From: Treponema sp.
GTDB taxonomy: Bacteria; Spirochaetota; Spirochaetia; Treponematales; Treponemataceae
Reading direction: 5' to 3'
Length of the DNA: 11,216 nucleotides
Assembly (NCBI GenBank): GCA_017622055.1
Contig: JAGARY010000024.1
Coordinates: 1-11,216 of the forward strand
In this document: positions 1 through 6,701 of the stretch, piece by piece
Layout of the letters: every line of letters begins with the position of its first letter
Numbering within the stretch: the first letter of the stretch is position 1
Made by a program: the position numbers and the translations under genes
Notes under the pieces: generated by a model
What the model was told of the DNA's origin: nothing
The model's database searches: none
What the model saw: the letters and a program-made list of their open reading frames with translations, nothing else

Positions 1-425
1 GTCATTTTATTTTGAATGGAACAGATGTGACGGCTCATCTGCATGATGATAGAGTTGCAAAAAATGTGGCACAAGTTAGTGCAATTGTTCCAATTCGTCA
101 TTTAGTAAATGATTTAATGCGGGAAATTACAAAAAGTTTGAGTATTGTTTGCGAAGGTCGTGATATGACAACTGTTGTATTCCCAAATGCGGAATATAAA
201 GTTTATCTTGATGCTTCTGCAGATGTTAGAGCTCAGCGTCGTTTTGATCAGGGTGTTAGTAGTTTATCTTTTGAAGAAATCAAACAGTCTATTATAGAAA
301 GAGACGAAATTGATAAAAATAAAAAAGAAGGTGCTTTAAAAATTGCTCCGGACGCTTTATATATTGATACTTCGACCTTGACGATAGACAATGTTTGTGA
401 GATAATATTAAAACAAATTTCATAA
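1..425 (+). CDS. cmk: Cytidylate kinase, C-terminal part (5' end outside window)
   Basis: The reading frame is open from the left edge (first full codon at 3) to TAA at 423, so only about 140 C-terminal residues are seen and the N-terminal P-loop is outside the window. CMP/dCMP kinase transfers a phosphate from ATP to CMP or dCMP in the cytoplasm. Family landmarks visible are the NGTDVT segment, the RDMTTVVFP motif, the LDAS strand, the R-rich lid (RAQRR) and the ERDEIDKNK segment followed by DALYIDTSTL, matching the order in bacterial Cmk. A TTG at 12 could be mistaken for a start but lies in mid-protein. rpsA follows after 15 nt in the same reading frame, with in-frame stops at 423 and 429. 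cmk-rpsA adjacency is widespread in bacteria, so co-transcription is likely. Confidence 0.93.
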   Translation, partial: HFILNGTDVTAHLHDDRVAKNVAQVSAIVPIRHLVNDLMREITKSLSIVCEGRDMTTVVFPNAEYKVYLDASADVRAQRRFDQGVSSLSFEEIKQSIIERDEIDKNKKEGALKIAPDALYIDTSTLTIDNVCEIILKQIS

Positions 426-440
426 AATTAAGGGTTTACA

Positions 441-2153
441 ATGGAAAAAATGGAAGTGGAAAAGAATGTTGCTCAGAACTCCAAGAGCGATTTTCAGACA
501 CAATTAGAGGAATCTCTGAAAAACATCAATGTGCCAGAAGCTGGTCAGATGGTAGAAGGAATTGTCGTTCAGATTACTGAAGACTATGTTTATGTTGACA
601 TTGGTGATAAGTCAGAGGGTTTAATCCCTGTTAAGGAGTTCGCAGAAGGTCTGCCGGTAGAAGGGGATACTGTTAGAGCTTTGTTAATCGGTCATGATAA
701 AAATGGTCCTGTATTATCAAAGAAAAAAGCTGATTCAAAACGTTTCTTAAAAGAAATTCAACAAGCAGCAAAAGACAAAACACCTGTAAATGGTACAATT
801 GTTAAGTTGGTAAAAAGTGGTTATGAAGTTAATCTTGGAATTGACAAACCTGCTTTCTTGCCAATTAGTCAAGCTGATAGTGAAAAGATTGAAAAACCAG
901 AATCTTTGATTGGTGTAAAATCTAAGTTCTATATTGAACGTCTTTATTCAGACGGCAAAGTTAATCCTGTAGTTAATCGCCGCAAATACTTAGAAGAAGA
1001 AATTAACACAAAACGTGATGCTTTCTTTAATTCTATTCAACTTGGTGATAACGTTAAGGGAACTGTTAAGAGCTTTACAAGTTTTGGTGCTTTTATTGAT
1101 TTAGGTGGATTTGATGGTCTTCTTCATATCAATGATATGAGTTGGGGACACGTTGCTAGACCTAAGGATTTTGTTAAAAAAGGCCAAGAGATTGAATTAA
1201 AAGTGATCCGTCTTGATCCAGCAGAAAAAAGAATTAATCTTTCTCTAAAACATTTCTCTGAAGATCCATGGATTCATTTTGATGATAAATATAACGTAAA
1301 TAAGGTTGTAAAAGGAAAAGTTACAAAACTTACTAAGTTTGGTGCTTTTGTAGAACTTGAAGAAGGAATTGAAGGTCTTGTTCATATTAGCGAATTCTCT
1401 TGGACAAAGAAAATTAATGAACCTGGTGATATGGTTTCTGTTGGTCAAGAAGTTGAGGCTGTTATCCTTGGATATGACGTTCAAGCAGGTAGAGTTTCTT
1501 TAGGTTTCAAACAAGTTACAGCTAATCCTTGGGATTCTATTTCTGAAAAATATGCTGAAGGAACAAAAGTTTCTGGTAAAGTTGTAAAATTAACAAATGC
1601 TGGTGCTTTTGTAGAACTTGAAGAAGGAATTGATGGTTTCTTACACGGTGAAGATATTTCTTGGCTTAAGAAAGTTAAACATCCAGGAAGTGAATTATCA
1701 GTTGATCAAGAAGTTGAAGCTGTTGTTCTTGAATGTAATCCTGAAGCACACAAAATTAAGATTGGTATTAAGCAATTAACTCCAGATCCATGGAAAGAAT
1801 TTGCTGCTGAATACAAACCTGGTTCAACATTAGAAGGTGAAATTACTTCTATTACAGAATTTGGTGTTTTTGTAAAAGCTCCAAATGGAATTGAAGGTTT
1901 GGTAAATAAATTCAACCTTTCTGAAAATAAAGAAGAAACATACGAAGATGCTGTTGCTAAATATAAAGTTGGTGACAAAATTAACGTATTCGTTGTTGAT
2001 GTAAATGCTGCAAAAGAAAAAGTTGCTTTCTCTGTAAAAGAATTTAAGAAAAAGCAAGCAATGGATGAAATTTCTCATTATATGTCATCTTCTGCAAATG
2101 ATGATGATGGAGCATTTACTCTTGCTGATATGATTAATTCAAAGAAACAATAA
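441..2153 (+). CDS. rpsA: 30S ribosomal protein S1
   Basis: 570 residues, close to the usual length of six-domain S1. The protein binds mRNA on the small ribosomal subunit and helps load weakly structured or weak-SD messages. Six OB-fold S1 domains can be followed at about residues 36-95, 113-180, 201-270, 286-357, 373-444 and 460-531. Domains 3 to 5 carry the strongest signature (GAF[IV] followed by GxxGxxH and an SW pair), and domains 1, 2 and 6 are more divergent, as in other S1 proteins. A short acidic and serine-rich tail follows the last domain. ATG at 441 is preceded by AAGGG (430-434) at 6-nt spacing. It lies 15 nt after cmk and is followed by a strong hairpin terminator. A 32-nt stretch is identical between the DNA of domains 4 and 5. 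Confidence 0.97.
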   Translation: MEKMEVEKNVAQNSKSDFQTQLEESLKNINVPEAGQMVEGIVVQITEDYVYVDIGDKSEGLIPVKEFAEGLPVEGDTVRALLIGHDKNGPVLSKKKADSKRFLKEIQQAAKDKTPVNGTIVKLVKSGYEVNLGIDKPAFLPISQADSEKIEKPESLIGVKSKFYIERLYSDGKVNPVVNRRKYLEEEINTKRDAFFNSIQLGDNVKGTVKSFTSFGAFIDLGGFDGLLHINDMSWGHVARPKDFVKKGQEIELKVIRLDPAEKRINLSLKHFSEDPWIHFDDKYNVNKVVKGKVTKLTKFGAFVELEEGIEGLVHISEFSWTKKINEPGDMVSVGQEVEAVILGYDVQAGRVSLGFKQVTANPWDSISEKYAEGTKVSGKVVKLTNAGAFVELEEGIDGFLHGEDISWLKKVKHPGSELSVDQEVEAVVLECNPEAHKIKIGIKQLTPDPWKEFAAEYKPGSTLEGEITSITEFGVFVKAPNGIEGLVNKFNLSENKEETYEDAVAKYKVGDKINVFVVDVNAAKEKVAFSVKEFKKKQAMDEISHYMSSSANDDDGAFTLADMINSKKQ

Positions 2154-2183
2154 TAATTAGATTAAAATAATTATTTTGTTTTT

Positions 2184-2242
2184 CTTGTAAATAAACGCAT
2201 TGTATGTTGTTCCCAACTTGCAGTGCGTTTTGTTTTTACAAG
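2184..2242 (+). terminator. Rho-independent terminator after rpsA
   Basis: The core stem pairs AAACGCATTG (2193-2202) with CAGTGCGTTT (2221-2230) over 10 bp with one G-U pair. An inner GTTG/CAAC stem has a TTCC loop. A T-rich run follows (TTTTGTTTTTAC). The hairpin can be extended outward, because CTTGTAAA (2184-2191) is complementary to TTTACAAG (2235-2242); that longer fold would absorb the T-tract. It ends only 25 nt before the next start codon. Confidence 0.8.
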
Positions 2243-2267
2243 TTAAGTTATTTGGTAGTTTTTAGGA

Positions 2268-3200
2268 TTGGATAAAGTAAATTATTCGAAAAAACAAGTT
2301 GTTCCCTTTTTAGGTCAAAGTGATTATGCAAAGGAAATTTGCAAATTAGTTGATACTATTGCAAACAATAAATCTAATGTTTTGTTGTTTGGAGAACGGG
2401 GCACTGGAAAACATTTGTTTGCTGAAAATGTTCATTCTAAATGCAGTGATAATTTTAAAACTTTTTTTGTTTTGAATTGTCGTTTGAATGAAGAAAGTTT
2501 TAAGTCAAAGTTGGAAAAATTAAAGAATGATTTGCTAAATCCTAGTGAAGATTATAAATCTATTTTTTTTGAAAGTATTGATAAATTAAATCTTGAATTG
2601 CAGAGTTTTGTTTTATCATTTCTGCAAGAAATTGGTAAAACAAAAAATCCTATAAAAGTTTTTTGTTCTACAGAATCTTTTTTAGAAAACCAAGTTCAAA
2701 GTGGACAGTTCAATAAAGATTTGTATTATTGTATTAGTTCTATAATTTTGAATTTTTTACCATTGAGAAGTAGAAAAGAAGATATTCTGATTATTGCAAA
2801 TTATTACAAATGTTATTTTGAAAAAAAATCAGGTATTAAATTTGATGATTTTTCTGATATAGTTGTTGCAGCAATTGAAAATGCTTTTTGGTGTGGTAAT
2901 GTTGATGAGTTGATTAATTCAATTCAGCGTGCTTTTATTGTAGGAAATAAAAGTTATATTACTAAACAGGATTTAGGGCTTGAATCATTAAGTTCATTAG
3001 AACTGGTAGAAGGTATGGAGCTTAATGTTCAAGATAAATCTTTGAAAAATGCTATTGATACTTTTAAAAAGGAATATATTACAAAGATTTTAGAAGAAAA
3101 TGGATGGAATCAAACAAAAACCGCCAAAGTACTTGGAATTCAGCGGACTTATGTGGTAAGATTAATAAACGAATTAAATATCCGTGTAAATAAAGTTTGA
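2268..3200 (+). CDS. Degenerate sigma-54-activator-like AAA+ protein with Fis-type HTH
   Basis: 310 residues with the layout of the AAA+ core and C-terminal Fis-like DNA-binding domain of bacterial enhancer-binding proteins, without a receiver or sensor domain. Seen: Walker A GERGTGKH (42-49) with the lysine kept. Altered: Walker B is FFESID (D and E replaced by E102 and S103), and the segment that should hold GAFTGA is about 14 residues short with no such motif. Sensor I ATN is STE, the two arginine-finger positions are N149 and C155, and GNVREL is GNVDEL (D213). The C-terminus (about 258-305) has an intact-looking helix-turn-helix (NQTKTAKVLGIQRTYVVRLI). Inference: it still binds DNA but probably neither hydrolyses ATP efficiently nor contacts sigma-54. 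The TTG start is forced, since an in-frame stop lies at 2256 and the AAA+ fold begins immediately. AGGA abuts the start. The next gene is probably translationally coupled. Confidence 0.82.
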   Translation: MDKVNYSKKQVVPFLGQSDYAKEICKLVDTIANNKSNVLLFGERGTGKHLFAENVHSKCSDNFKTFFVLNCRLNEESFKSKLEKLKNDLLNPSEDYKSIFFESIDKLNLELQSFVLSFLQEIGKTKNPIKVFCSTESFLENQVQSGQFNKDLYYCISSIILNFLPLRSRKEDILIIANYYKCYFEKKSGIKFDDFSDIVVAAIENAFWCGNVDELINSIQRAFIVGNKSYITKQDLGLESLSSLELVEGMELNVQDKSLKNAIDTFKKEYITKILEENGWNQTKTAKVLGIQRTYVVRLINELNIRVNKV

Positions 3201-3210
3201 GGTTATTAAA

Positions 3211-3888
3211 ATGGCTGCTATTGAAGAAAAATTGACAGTTGGAAAAAAAGTAAATAATTTTTTAGACAAAAATAGAAGTAAATTACTTGTAGTTCTTATT
3301 TTATGTATTTGTTTTGTTGTTGGTTTTGTAATTGGTTCATTAATCAGTTCAAATTCTAAAGAAAAGAAATTGGCAGAAATTGAACAAATTACTTATGAAT
3401 TAACAAATGAATCTGCTGACTTAGAAGAAAGCGAAATTAACAAAAGAATTGATGATGCTCTTGCAAAGTTATCTTCTTTTACTAATAAAGGTGGTATTGT
3501 TGGTGTTAGAGCAAATCTTCTTTATACAGATTTACTTTACAAACAAGATAAATTTGCAGATGCAATTCCATATTTTGAAAAAGTTGCTTCATTAAAACCA
3601 AAAGCTTATACAGCTCCTTTAGCATTGTATAACGCTGCTGTTTGTTATGAAGAAACTGGTAATGTTGAAAAAGCTTGTGAACTTTACAAACAAGTTTCAG
3701 AAAATAAAGATTTTTTCCTTATGGCTCACGCAAAGTTTAGTTATGGAAGAATCTTAGAAAGTCAAGGAAAGTATAAAGAAGCTGTTGAAGTTTATACAGA
3801 ATTAAACGATGCTTTACCTTACGACACTTGGTCTAATTTAGCAAAAACAAGAATTTTGGATTTGCAAATTTCAGGAAAAGTAGAATAG
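3211..3888 (+). CDS. Membrane-anchored TPR protein (YfgM-like architecture)
   Basis: 225 residues. A short basic N-terminus is followed by one membrane helix (about 25-45, LLVVLILCICFVVGFVIGSLI), an acidic helical linker, and three TPR-like helix pairs at about 98-130, 132-166 and 168-207 (for example YKQDKFADAIPYFEKVASLKP and ESQGKYKEAVEVYTEL). By charge the N-terminus should be cytoplasmic and the TPRs outside the inner membrane. The size and layout resemble the YfgM/TPR_21 family linked to the SecYEG translocon and periplasmic chaperones; this is an architectural comparison only. The ribosome site TGAGG (3198-3202) overlaps the stop of the upstream regulator, pointing to translational coupling. 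The frame stays open past the TAG into the repeat at 3898. Confidence 0.8.
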   Translation: MAAIEEKLTVGKKVNNFLDKNRSKLLVVLILCICFVVGFVIGSLISSNSKEKKLAEIEQITYELTNESADLEESEINKRIDDALAKLSSFTNKGGIVGVRANLLYTDLLYKQDKFADAIPYFEKVASLKPKAYTAPLALYNAAVCYEETGNVEKACELYKQVSENKDFFLMAHAKFSYGRILESQGKYKEAVEVYTELNDALPYDTWSNLAKTRILDLQISGKVE

Positions 3889-3897
3889 TTTTTTTTG

Positions 3898-3980
3898 AAC
3901 TTTGATTTAGGGTTTAATACAAACCCTAAAAACGGCCGAGTCAAGGCCTTGAGCAAAGCGTACCTTGACCGGACGGATTT
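3898..3980 (+). repeat. Double-hairpin palindromic repeat, intergenic copy
   Basis: 83 bp matching the reverse strand of 7789-7871 at 76 positions with no gaps; the first difference-free block is 46 nt. It holds two hairpins. The first is TAGGGTTT / AAACCCTA with loop AATAC. The second is GTCAAGG / CCTTGAC, extendable by CCG/CGG across a bulged A, with the loop motif GAGCAAAGCG at 3951-3960. It lies between the TPR gene and the lipoprotein gene and reads through in the same frame as the upstream gene, with the next in-frame stop at 3997. Its GC-rich right half stands out from the AT-rich surroundings. Confidence 0.93.
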
Positions 3981-3993
3981 AAGAAAATATTTT
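3965..3993 (+). promoter_or_regulatory. Possible promoter for the lipoprotein gene, -35 inside the repeat
   Basis: TTGACC (3965-3970) and TATTTT (3988-3993) are 17 nt apart. The -35-like box is part of the repeat and the -10-like box is just outside it. The predicted start near 4000 would leave a leader of about 8 nt and cut into the AGAGGG ribosome site, which argues against it. AT-rich DNA gives such matches by chance. Confidence 0.28.
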
Positions 3994-4007
3994 TTATAGA
4001 GGGAATT

Positions 4008-4802
4008 ATGGGAAAATTGAAGTGTTTATTAAGCAATTTTGTTTTCTTTGTAATTCCCTTAATTTTTTTAACTTCTTGTGGGCTTGATACTTATATTGTT
4101 GTTGATAGTCCCACAAATGTAATAAATCCTCCAAGTTATACAACAGAAGACTATAACAACGAATGTTTTGAGTTTTGGACTAATGATTCTGGAGTTGCTT
4201 CTTATCCTAGTGATTTTAAATATTTGGGAACCCAAGTTTATTATAAAATTTATGGTTCTTCATCTACTTTAGCCTCTGAAGTTTCTTATTTGCAAAATCT
4301 TGCAAATGATTCTGAAAATAGTGCCAGAGCTCCAGATAAGTTGTTAGATCCAACTTCCAGTGGAGGTTATGGCTACCAAGCATTGCAATCTACAAATGAT
4401 TCTGATAGCTCTGTTTTAATTCCTTATGTAGACGGAAAACTTACGCAAAATGTTTATATTAGGCTTACTGATTATCAAAATTTAGAAGACTTTTCTGCTC
4501 GTATTTTGGTGGATGGAAAGTTTTTAGGTGGTTCTTCAGTAAAAACAGTTCCTGTAAGATTTGAAAACGATTTATCTTTTAATTTTGGTAGAACTGGCGA
4601 AAATGATAAAAAACCTGTTCCTTATGATAGTAGTACTGGGGAAGGTGATTTAGATGTAAAAGGACCTGTTCCATCTGATGGAGTTTGGTATGTTGCTATG
4701 TTTGCCGTTGGTGTGGGCCGCGATGTAACTTATACAATGCAATATAGTAATATTTTATATTTAGGTTCTGTAGCAATAGATTCTAATAGTGTTGATAATT
4801 AA
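4008..4802 (+). CDS. Lipoprotein of unknown function
   Basis: 264 residues. The N-terminus has two lysines, a hydrophobic stretch and a lipobox LTSC, with the lipidated cysteine predicted at residue 24, so the mature protein should be membrane-anchored on the outer side of the inner membrane or in the outer membrane. The mature part is rich in Ser, Asp, Asn, Tyr and Gly with no long hydrophobic segment, and alternating patterns such as QNVYIRLTDY and NILYLGSVAI suggest a beta-rich fold. I do not recognise the family. It is preceded by AGAGGG (3998-4003) with 4-nt spacing to ATG and followed by a bidirectional terminator. It may be transcribed with the upstream TPR gene or from its own promoter. 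It resembles the many lineage-restricted lipoproteins of treponemes. Confidence 0.78.
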   Translation: MGKLKCLLSNFVFFVIPLIFLTSCGLDTYIVVDSPTNVINPPSYTTEDYNNECFEFWTNDSGVASYPSDFKYLGTQVYYKIYGSSSTLASEVSYLQNLANDSENSARAPDKLLDPTSSGGYGYQALQSTNDSDSSVLIPYVDGKLTQNVYIRLTDYQNLEDFSARILVDGKFLGGSSVKTVPVRFENDLSFNFGRTGENDKKPVPYDSSTGEGDLDVKGPVPSDGVWYVAMFAVGVGRDVTYTMQYSNILYLGSVAIDSNSVDN

Positions 4803-4824
4803 TTTGTATAAAAAATCTTGAGTT

Positions 4825-4858
4825 AAAAAAAAGAGTTTCCAAAAGGAAACTCTTTTTT
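4825..4858. terminator. Bidirectional terminator shared by lipoprotein gene and tRNA-Arg
   Basis: GAGTTTCC (4833-4840), loop AAAA, then GGAAACTC (4845-4852), flanked by eight A on the left and six T on the right, so it can stop transcription from both sides. On the - strand the stem is followed by eight T. The right flank T-run at 4858 coincides with position 73 of the tRNA gene, leaving no spacer. Confidence 0.88.
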
Positions 4859-4931
4859 GATGCTTGAGAGAATCGAACTCCCGACCTATTGCTTAGAAGG
4901 CAATTGCTCTATCCAGCTGAGCTAAAGCACC
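4858..4931 (-). tRNA. tRNA-Arg, anticodon UCU
   Basis: A 74-nt cloverleaf reads on the - strand. The acceptor stem GGTGCTT pairs with AAGCATC (one G-U). The D-stem is GCTC/GAGC, the anticodon stem ATTGC/GCAAT with loop CTTCTAA (anticodon TCT), and the T-arm GGGAG/CTCTC with loop TTCGATT. Position 73 is A and no CCA is encoded, so the end must be added by tRNA nucleotidyltransferase. It decodes AGA and AGG, common arginine codons in AT-rich genomes. It sits downstream of sufU on the same strand. Confidence 0.95.
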
Positions 4932-4942
4932 GTGAAGACTAT

Positions 4943-4969
4943 ATTATAACATTTTATAAAAAGTTTCAA
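4943..4969 (-). promoter_or_regulatory. Candidate promoter of tRNA-Arg
   Basis: On the - strand a perfect TATAAT (4943-4948) follows TTGAAA (4964-4969) at a 15-nt spacing, which is short; one-base shifts of the -35 give a nearer fit. The predicted start is near 4936, about 5 nt before the mature tRNA. TTGAAA is also the second arm of a small hairpin (TTTCAA, loop CAC, TTGAAA; 4964-4978). Confidence 0.55.
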
Positions 4970-4993
4970 GTGTTGAAAGGGTAATATGAAAAA

Positions 4994-5419
4994 TTATTTT
5001 ACCCCAAGCATTTCTTTCATTGTGCGCCAACCAAGCATTGCACATTTTACACGAGCTGGCATGTGGCTAATGTCTTGAAGGCTTGCTGCTTCGTCTAAAT
5101 CTTCAAGTTCTTTTTCAGAAACTTCGCCCTTAATCATTCTGTCAAAAATTTCGGCAAGTTTTAGAGCTGCTTCTTTTGATTTTCCAATTATTACATCAGC
5201 CATCATATCACAAGAAGCTTGACTAATTGCACAACCTGAACCTGTAAAACTTGCGTCTGTTACAACATCACCTTCAATTTTAAGATTTAATGTAATGTCA
5301 TCACCACAACTTGGATTTACACCGTTAAGTGTCATTGTGGGATTTTCCATTTCTTTTTTGTGAAGTGGATTAATATTGTGTTCGTTTAAAATTTCTCTGT
5401 ATAATTCTTTTGTATCCAT
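4994..5419 (-). CDS. sufU: SUF system sulfur-transfer protein SufU (zinc-binding IscU-like)
   Basis: 141 residues, typical for SufU. In the SUF pathway SufU accepts persulfide sulfur from SufS and passes it towards the SufBCD scaffold. The three family cysteines are present: C38 in NPSCGD (with D40), C63 in GSGCAIS and C126 in RVKCAMLGW; in characterised SufU these and the Asp bind zinc. The insertion that separates SufU from IscU, around residues 80-110, is also seen (acidic helix KGEVSEKELEDLDEA). The start ATG at 5419 is preceded by AAGGA at 7-nt spacing, and that site overlaps the sufS stop region, fitting translational coupling. It is the last protein gene of the operon. Confidence 0.95.
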   Translation of the reverse strand: MDTKELYREILNEHNINPLHKKEMENPTMTLNGVNPSCGDDITLNLKIEGDVVTDASFTGSGCAISQASCDMMADVIIGKSKEAALKLAEIFDRMIKGEVSEKELEDLDEAASLQDISHMPARVKCAMLGWRTMKEMLGVK

Positions 5420-5429
5420 AAATCAATCC

Positions 5430-6671
5430 TTAATCTTTGAATCCGCTCCATTTGCGAATCTGTTTTAATTTATCTACAAAGTATAAAATTTCTTCTTCTG
5501 TGTTGTAAAAGTACAAACTAGCTCTAGCAGTAGATTGTTCTCCAAGGTATTTTCCCAAAGGTTGTGCACAGTGGTGTCCAGCTCGTATTGCAATGTGTTC
5601 TTCGCTTAATAAAGATGCAATATCGTGTGGATGCACTTGATCTATTGTGAATGTTACAATGCCCGACCGAGCTTTTGGTTCATCTGGGTCAACAAAATTT
5701 ACATGTGGAATCTTTTTCATTTCATCCATAAGAAGTTTTGTTAATTTTTGTTCGTGTTCTTCAATATAATCAAACCCTACATTTTGAATGTATCTGATTG
5801 CGGCTGCCATTCCTACTGCATCTCCCGCACTTACAGTTCCAGCTTCAAATTTATGTGGTAGTTCCGCCCAGGTGGCGTCTTCCCGAGTTACGTATTCAAT
5901 CATTTCGCCACCAGTTAAAAATGGAGGCATTTTTTCTAAAAGTTCACGTTTTCCGTAAAGAGCACCAATTCCCATTGGTCCACCAAGTTTGTGTCCGCTT
6001 AAAGCAAAAAAGTCTGCATCCAAATCTTGAACATCAACTTTTATATGTGGCGCACTTTGAGCTCCGTCTACAACCATTACAGCCCCTACGGAGTGAGCTT
6101 TTTCTGTAATCTTTTTAATTGGATTTGTTACGCCCAAAACATTGCTAACGTGAACGCATGAAACAATCTTTGTTTTTTCTGTGATTTTTGAATTAATTTC
6201 TTCATCAGAAATAATTCCTGTTTTTTTATCACATTCCATAAAAACAAGTTTTGCACCAGTTTCTTTACAAACAATTTGCCATGGAACAATGTTTGAGTGA
6301 TGTTCCATAATTGTAATACAAACTTCGTCACCTTCTTTTAGAACAGATTTTCCGTAAGAGTAGGCAACAAGATTTAAACTTTCTGTTGTATTTCTTGTAA
6401 AAATAACTTCTGCACTTTCTTTTGCGTTAATAAAATTGGCTACAGTTTGACGAGAATTTTCATAGGCTTGTGTAGCACGTTCACTTAAACTGTAAAGTCC
6501 ACGCAATGGATTTGCATTTTCTGTTGTGTAAAAGTGGCTCATAGAGTGCATTACGATGTATGGACGCTGAGCAGTTGCAGCAGTGTCTAAATAAACAAGG
6601 TGTGCATTTTCTTTTGTTTGTTGTTCATCAATCGCCTTAAAAAACGGAAAGTCTTTTCTGTATTTGTTCAT
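5430..6671 (-). CDS. sufS: Cysteine desulfurase SufS
   Basis: 413 residues with ATG at 6671; an upstream in-frame TTG at 6683 would add four residues and is less likely. SufS is a PLP enzyme that converts cysteine to alanine and holds the released sulfur as a persulfide for SufU. Seen: the PLP lysine K228 in SGHKLGGP, the VDGAQSAPH segment that contacts the cofactor, the EHHSNIVPW motif, and catalytic C368 in RAGHHCAQP, the hallmark of group II desulfurases. The C-terminal STARASLYFYNTEEEI segment is also standard. It lies 30 nt after sufD and 10 nt before sufU, so the three are almost certainly one transcript. Confidence 0.97.
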   Translation of the reverse strand: MNKYRKDFPFFKAIDEQQTKENAHLVYLDTAATAQRPYIVMHSMSHFYTTENANPLRGLYSLSERATQAYENSRQTVANFINAKESAEVIFTRNTTESLNLVAYSYGKSVLKEGDEVCITIMEHHSNIVPWQIVCKETGAKLVFMECDKKTGIISDEEINSKITEKTKIVSCVHVSNVLGVTNPIKKITEKAHSVGAVMVVDGAQSAPHIKVDVQDLDADFFALSGHKLGGPMGIGALYGKRELLEKMPPFLTGGEMIEYVTREDATWAELPHKFEAGTVSAGDAVGMAAAIRYIQNVGFDYIEEHEQKLTKLLMDEMKKIPHVNFVDPDEPKARSGIVTFTIDQVHPHDIASLLSEEHIAIRAGHHCAQPLGKYLGEQSTARASLYFYNTEEEILYFVDKLKQIRKWSGFKD

Positions 6672-6701
6672 TTTTATTACCAATTTGTTGTTTTAGTTTT
6701 A

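Noticed and set aside
1245..1484. Antisense ORFs within rpsA (also 1706-1978 and 1830-2078)
   Set aside because: Shadows of the S1 coding sequence with no start signals or domains.
3895..3999. Short ORF (34 codons) through the intergenic repeat
   Set aside because: No ribosome site before the TTG, and it is the repeat translated in its open frame, so not called as a gene.
4979..5004. GGGTAA/TTACCC inverted repeat at the end of sufU as a terminator
   Set aside because: Only a 6-bp stem with a 14-nt loop and a poor T-run; too weak to call.
5798..6109. 103-codon + strand ORF opposite sufS
   Set aside because: Antisense shadow rich in Leu, Pro, His and Gln, with no domain.
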